A stretch of DNA of 27,883 bases from positions 1-27,883 of the forward strand of contig JBJEKJ010000087.1 in NCBI GenBank assembly GCA_051878575.1. Reading direction: 5' to 3'. This document shows positions 24,297 through 27,883 of this stretch, piece by piece (within the stretch, counting starts at the first letter, position 1; each line of letters begins with the position of its first letter). The translations under genes were made by a program, and so were the position numbers. The notes under the pieces were generated by a model. It was not told the DNA's origin, made no database searches, and saw only the letters and a list, made by a program, of their open reading frames with translations. The stretch comes from CALZFJ01 sp051878575 (GTDB lineage Bacteria > Bacteroidota > Bacteroidia > Bacteroidales > Muribaculaceae).

Positions 24297-25103
24297 ATGA
24301 AATTTAAACTTCTACTAATGATTTGCGCTGTGGCCATGATGTCGGCTTGCAGCTCAACCAAAGACAAGATGCCATTGCCATATTTTGAGAATATAGGTGA
24401 GGCCAATGATGGCACTTTGCCATCGGGCGATTTCAGCATAAGGATAATACCCGACGACGAGCTGGTGATTACCGTGACCTCGATCGTGCCGGAAGCTACG
24501 GCAGCCTATAATCTGCAATTGTCGAATCCGTCATCGCGCAGTGAGATTACTCTGTCGCAGACGCCAAAGTTACAGACGTATATCGTGAATAAGGAGGGCG
24601 AAATCGACTTCCCCGTTCTCGGCAAGATGAAAGTGGCGGGAATGACCGTCGACGAGCTGAAGGCGAAACTTGAGAAGGAGATTGGAAAAGACGTGGACGA
24701 CCCCTACGTGAGAGTTCAGCTTGTGAACTTCAAGGTGAATGTGCTCGGCGAGGTTAGGAATCCCGGTAGCGTGGAGGTGACTACACAGCGGTTCTCGGTG
24801 CTCGACGCCTTGGCCGCCGCCGGCGACCTCACCGAATATGGCTTCCGCGACCGCGTGCTTGTGATTCGCGAGGAGGGAGGCGTGAAGAAGTATCATCGCA
24901 TTAACCTCAATGATGCCGCCACGCTCTCGTCGCCCTACTTCTACTTGCAGCAGAACGACGTGGTGTATGTCTCGCCCAACCAAATCAAGCAGGAGAACTC
25001 AAAATATAATCAGAACAATGCCTACAAGCTGTCGGTAATAAGCACTATCGTGAGCGCATGCTCTGTGGTGGCTTCGTTGATTATCGCTCTTGCAGTGAAA
25101 TAA
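24297..25103 (+). CDS. Polysaccharide export lipoprotein (Wza-like)
   Basis: This 268-residue protein begins with a lipoprotein signal (LLLMICAVAMMSAC, lipidated C18). A polysaccharide-export domain (about 46-142; IIPDDELVITV and IVNKEGEIDFPVLGKMKVAGMTVDEL) is followed by one SLBB domain (about 146-225; VNVLGEVRNPGSVEV, FSVLDALAAAGDLTEYG). A C-terminal membrane helix (about 245-267) ends the protein. It would form the outer-membrane or periplasmic channel for capsule or exopolysaccharide export together with the next gene. It is shorter than E. coli Wza, as is usual in Bacteroidetes. The wzc-like gene follows after 15 bp. Confidence 0.92.
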   Translation: MKFKLLLMICAVAMMSACSSTKDKMPLPYFENIGEANDGTLPSGDFSIRIIPDDELVITVTSIVPEATAAYNLQLSNPSSRSEITLSQTPKLQTYIVNKEGEIDFPVLGKMKVAGMTVDELKAKLEKEIGKDVDDPYVRVQLVNFKVNVLGEVRNPGSVEVTTQRFSVLDALAAAGDLTEYGFRDRVLVIREEGGVKKYHRINLNDAATLSSPYFYLQQNDVVYVSPNQIKQENSKYNQNNAYKLSVISTIVSACSVVASLIIALAVK

Positions 25104-25109
25104 AAAGTT

Positions 25110-25121
25110 AAGGAGGATATG
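25110..25121 (+). promoter_or_regulatory. Shine-Dalgarno-like AAGGAGG close to the wzc-like start
   Basis: AAGGAGG (25110-25116) is complementary to the 16S rRNA tail but lies only 2 bases from the ATG at 25119, much closer than the usual 5-9. Other genes in the window lack such a motif, as expected in Bacteroidetes. The translated N-terminus still fits this ATG. Confidence 0.4.
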
Positions 25122-27458
25122 GCTGACAACTCATTCAACAAAGGAAAGATGATGGGCAAGGACTCATGGGACTTTGGTAAAATCTACGATCAGAACAAGC
25201 GCTACTGGTGGCTCTTTGCCGTGTGCTTTGCGGGGTGTATGGCTCTGGCGGCATTCTATCTCTATGTGAAAAGCCCGGTCTACTCAATAAGCAGCACGGT
25301 GCTGATCTCACAAGATGAGGATGGCGCCGGTATAGGAGCCTCATTGGTGAAAAACCTGTCGCTTGGCGGTTCCTCGGCGAGCGTCGACGACGAGGTGCTT
25401 GTGATCAACTCGATATCAGTATTGCAGGGAATGGTGCACGATTTGAAAATCAACCGCACCTACAAGGTGAAGACCGGATTCATGCGAAAATTCGATGCCT
25501 ACGACGAGACTCCTGTCACCGTCGATGCACCCGACGCTCTTTTCGATACCCTAAGCGTGGACTTGCTTTTCAAGGTGAAAGTGAACGAGGAGGGCAACAA
25601 AATCGACGTGGCGGTTAAAAAGGGCCTTTTCAAGACCCTTGCCGAGGTGTCGGCTCAGAAGTTCCCGGTGACGGTGAAGACCGACTATGGCATATTCGTC
25701 GTCGACAGCACGCGCTTCTACACTCCCGGAGAGGAGCTGAAGATGAATATCGGCGTGACCGGATATCAGGTTGTGGCCGAAGGCTTGATGTCGGAGATAT
25801 CGGTGGGCATAGCCTCCAAGAAAAGCAATGGCATTTTGCTGAATTATGAGGATGTGAACATTAAGCGAGGAAAGGATATGCTCAACAAGATAATAGAGCT
25901 TTACAATCGTCGCTGCCAACGCGAGAAGGATGAAATGGCCGTCAACACCGGTAAGTTCATTGATGAGCGTCTGGCGCTTATCTATGAGGAGCTGTCGGCA
26001 AGTGAGTCGGAAATCGAGCAATATAAGCGCAACAACAACCTCGTGGACATAAATACCGATGTGAACGTGATCTACGGACAGCGCATGCAGGGAGAGACTG
26101 CAAAGACCGAGCTCACCACTCACTATGAGGTGATGAAGATGGTGAAGGATTTTGTGTCCGACCCCAAGAACGCCTATTCCATGATACCTTTCCAAGTGGG
26201 ATCGGCGAGCGAGGCAAGCGGACCCGTGGATATGTACAACAGCCTTGTGCTTGAGCGCGTGAAATTGGCAAGTACGGTAAAGAAGGATAACGTGACGCTG
26301 AAGGCTTTGGACCAACAACTCGATCTCGTGCGCGGCAACGTGCGCAGCGCCGTCGACAAGGTACTCGACGGGCTGAAAATACGCATCGACCAGATGAAGC
26401 TGCGAGAGAGCACGGCTCAGAGCAAACTTGGCACTATTCCTGCCAAGGAGCGTGAGTTCCGCGAGCTTAGCCGTCAGCAAACCATCAAGAATGAGCTTTA
26501 CACTTTCCTGCTCCAGAAGCGCGAGGAGAATGCTCTTGTGCTCGCCGCCACCACGCCTAAGGGCAAGATCGTGGATATGGCATTTGCCTTATCGGAGCCG
26601 GTGGCTCCTAAGAAAGGCCTTGTGCTATTCACCGGATTCTTCTTCGGACTGATGATTCCGTTCTTGATACTCTATGTGAAATCGTTGCTTACCACCAAGT
26701 TCGGCACACAGGATGAGCTTGAGGCAGTGGCAGTGGCACCGGTTATCGGCGAGATTTGCCACAACCGCCACCGCTCGTCGCTTGTGGTGCGCGAGGGCAA
26801 GTCGTCGTCAATCGTGGAGCTTTTCCGCCTGTTGCGCAACAATGTGCAGTTCATGCTCCCCAACGCCGACCACAATGTGATACTCGTTACGTCGTCGATA
26901 AGCGGCGAGGGCAAGTCGTTTGTGAGCCTCAACGTGGCGGCCTCGTTCGCCCTGCTTGGCAAGAAGACTGCAATAGTGGGTATGGACGTGCGCGCGCCTA
27001 AGCTCGCCGAGTATCTCGGTATCAAGGCCGTGCCGGGTGTAACATCCTATCTCGCCAAGAATGATGTGCGACTCGTCGACATCGTTCAGCGCTGCACGGC
27101 AGTCGACAACCTCGACGTGTTCGTCGGAGGTCCGATACCGCCCAACCCGTCGGAGCTGCTTCTTTCCAAGCGCGTGAAGGAGTTTATCGAAGAGTTGCGT
27201 GCTGAATACGACTGCGTGATTATCGATTCCGCTCCGATAGCGATGGTAAGCGACACGTTCTCGCTCTCACCTTACGCCGACACCGTTCTTTATGTGACTC
27301 GTGCCAACTACACAAAGCGCAGTCTCGTGAAGTATCTCAACGATGTGATAGGCCGCGGACAGATGAAGAACGTGGGTCTTGTGCTCAACGACTCCAACCC
27401 GAAACTGTCGCAAGGCTACGGCTACGGCTACGGCCACAGTGAGGACGATGAGGCCTGA
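25119..27458 (+). CDS. Polysaccharide co-polymerase / tyrosine autokinase (Wzc-like)
   Basis: This 779-residue protein combines a Wzz chain-length domain (membrane helix about 31-50, then about 52-120), a long coiled-coil/GNVR region (about 270-480), a second membrane helix (about 499-520), and a cytoplasmic bacterial tyrosine kinase domain (about 560-760). The kinase motifs are Walker A SSISGEGKS (592-600, K599), Walker A' IVGMDV (619-624, D623), Walker B CVIIDSAP (699-706, D703), and the phosphoacceptor tail with Y767, Y769 and Y771 (GYGYGYGH). It controls chain length and export with the Wza-like partner 15 bp upstream. The tyrosine tail is encoded by a 6-bp tandem repeat. The protein is complete. 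Confidence 0.94.
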   Translation: MADNSFNKGKMMGKDSWDFGKIYDQNKRYWWLFAVCFAGCMALAAFYLYVKSPVYSISSTVLISQDEDGAGIGASLVKNLSLGGSSASVDDEVLVINSISVLQGMVHDLKINRTYKVKTGFMRKFDAYDETPVTVDAPDALFDTLSVDLLFKVKVNEEGNKIDVAVKKGLFKTLAEVSAQKFPVTVKTDYGIFVVDSTRFYTPGEELKMNIGVTGYQVVAEGLMSEISVGIASKKSNGILLNYEDVNIKRGKDMLNKIIELYNRRCQREKDEMAVNTGKFIDERLALIYEELSASESEIEQYKRNNNLVDINTDVNVIYGQRMQGETAKTELTTHYEVMKMVKDFVSDPKNAYSMIPFQVGSASEASGPVDMYNSLVLERVKLASTVKKDNVTLKALDQQLDLVRGNVRSAVDKVLDGLKIRIDQMKLRESTAQSKLGTIPAKEREFRELSRQQTIKNELYTFLLQKREENALVLAATTPKGKIVDMAFALSEPVAPKKGLVLFTGFFFGLMIPFLILYVKSLLTTKFGTQDELEAVAVAPVIGEICHNRHRSSLVVREGKSSSIVELFRLLRNNVQFMLPNADHNVILVTSSISGEGKSFVSLNVAASFALLGKKTAIVGMDVRAPKLAEYLGIKAVPGVTSYLAKNDVRLVDIVQRCTAVDNLDVFVGGPIPPNPSELLLSKRVKEFIEELRAEYDCVIIDSAPIAMVSDTFSLSPYADTVLYVTRANYTKRSLVKYLNDVIGRGQMKNVGLVLNDSNPKLSQGYGYGYGHSEDDEA
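27414..27437 (+). repeat. GGCTAC hexanucleotide repeat encoding the kinase tyrosine tail
   Basis: Three exact in-frame GGCTAC units (27414-27431) are followed by GGCCAC (27432-27437), one transition away from a fourth. They encode Gly-Tyr three times and Gly-His once at the C-terminus of the Wzc-like kinase. A change by whole units would keep the frame and change the tyrosine number. Confidence 0.85.
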
Positions 27459-27460
27459 GC

Positions 27461-27578
27461 CTGTCGGGGTCAACAGAGCCCGACAGATGTGAGTGAATGA
27501 AACTAACAATCGCGATAGGGTGTCGCCATGCATCCTATCGCTAAATGTAGATAATATACCGGCCGAGCGTTGACGCTC
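27461..27578 (+). promoter_or_regulatory. Three consecutive hairpins downstream of the wzc-like gene
   Basis: First stem: CTGTCGGG (27461-27468) with CCCGACAG (27479-27486). Second stem: 27512-27522 with 27531-27541, 11 bp with one G-U pair and an 8-nt loop. Third stem: GAGCGT (27565-27570) with ACGCTC (27573-27578), a very tight loop unless the ends open. None has a good U-tract, so simple intrinsic termination is unlikely. They fill most of the 148-bp gap before the next gene. Confidence 0.55.
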
Positions 27579-27606
27579 CGTCCGTGACCCGTCAAATAAA
27601 CGCAAT

Positions 27607-27883
27607 ATGCAGATAGAAAAAGAGGCATTCTACCGCCGGACACTATTCACGGCATTCTGGATAAGAGGCACATGGGGCTTCTTCGCAGGCGATTTCGTGC
27701 CTGCAATGGCTTCTGTGGAGTCGTTGGTGTATCTTCTGTTTGATGCGGTGATCGCGGCTTTGGGCTTGGCCCTGATGCGTCGGCGGCGTGATTGGCTGTA
27801 TATGCTGTGCTTCCTCGCGGCATCATATATCATAACTTGCGGCTATAATCATTTGGGCCTCACTTTTTATTTGAACGGCTTGC
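27607..27883 (+). CDS. Membrane protein, possible polysaccharide polymerase (5' part)
   Basis: The frame starts at the ATG at 27607 and runs off the window end; 92 residues are visible. A soluble N-terminus (MQIEKEAFYRRTLFTAFWIRG) is followed by two hydrophobic segments (about 37-57 and 65-80) separated by a basic RRRRD turn. Another segment begins after GYNHLGLTFYLNGL. This resembles the beginning of a multi-spanning membrane protein. Following wza and wzc, a Wzy/EpsG-type polymerase or O-antigen ligase-like protein is the most plausible guess, but no diagnostic motif is in view. Confidence 0.55.
   Translation, partial: MQIEKEAFYRRTLFTAFWIRGTWGFFAGDFVPAMASVESLVYLLFDAVIAALGLALMRRRRDWLYMLCFLAASYIITCGYNHLGLTFYLNGL

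Noticed and set aside
1..27883. CRISPR arrays, tRNA or rRNA genes, insertion sequences, prophage genes
   Set aside because: No regularly spaced repeats, cloverleaf-like sequence, transposase motif or terminal inverted repeats were seen. xerD is a housekeeping-type recombinase without mobile-element neighbours.

Overview
The window looks like a chromosomal segment of a Bacteroidales bacterium. The evidence is the gene content (DUF3098, PCMD, CvpA-SufBCDS, Wza/Wzc), the repeated TAnnTTTG -7 promoter boxes typical of Bacteroidetes, and the near absence of Shine-Dalgarno sequences. Base composition is GC-richer than typical Bacteroides, which suggests a Muribaculaceae-like lineage; that placement is inference. 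Almost all of it reads as core genome. I saw no tRNA, rRNA, CRISPR array or insertion sequence.

Layout. 1-668: 3' end of a saccharopine dehydrogenase-like (carboxynorspermidine synthase type) gene, closed by a terminator. 760-1686: xerD, convergent with a large OmpA-like/TPR lipoprotein gene (1822-3510, minus) across a bidirectional terminator. 3876-8938: a tight plus-strand run ftsX - DUF3098 - uppP - truB - queA - proB, joining cell envelope, tRNA modification and proline genes; a terminator follows proB, then come proA and an iron-dependent alcohol dehydrogenase. 11621-12652: asnA on the minus strand, convergent with the dehydrogenase across a long hairpin. 12938-14941: a single unbroken frame that joins an EamA/DMT inner-membrane transporter to a signal peptide and an outer-membrane porin O/P-like barrel, followed by a secreted PCMD-like protein (15021-15992).

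16013-22480 (minus) is a probable operon cvpA - sufB - sufC - sufD - sufS, with a family 2 glycosyltransferase 22 bp downstream. It encodes the SUF iron-sulfur cluster machinery: SufS supplies sulfur and SufBCD is the scaffold. A perfect 6-1-6 palindrome overlaps its predicted transcription start. 22709-23926 (minus) is a membrane glycosyltransferase, divergent from a polysaccharide export block: wza-like lipoprotein (24297), wzc-like tyrosine kinase (25119) and the start of a membrane protein that runs off the end (27607), plausibly a polymerase. A 370-bp gene-free region separates the divergent units.

Most interesting: (1) the EamA-porin fusion, which puts an inner-membrane transporter and an outer-membrane porin in one reading frame; (2) an in-frame 6-bp repeat that encodes the phosphoacceptor tyrosine tail of the Wzc kinase; (3) a promoter box so close to ftsX that its mRNA may be leaderless; (4) the palindrome at the cvpA-suf start site; (5) three hairpins in a row between wzc and the next gene. 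No clearly new multi-gene defence or mobile system is visible.
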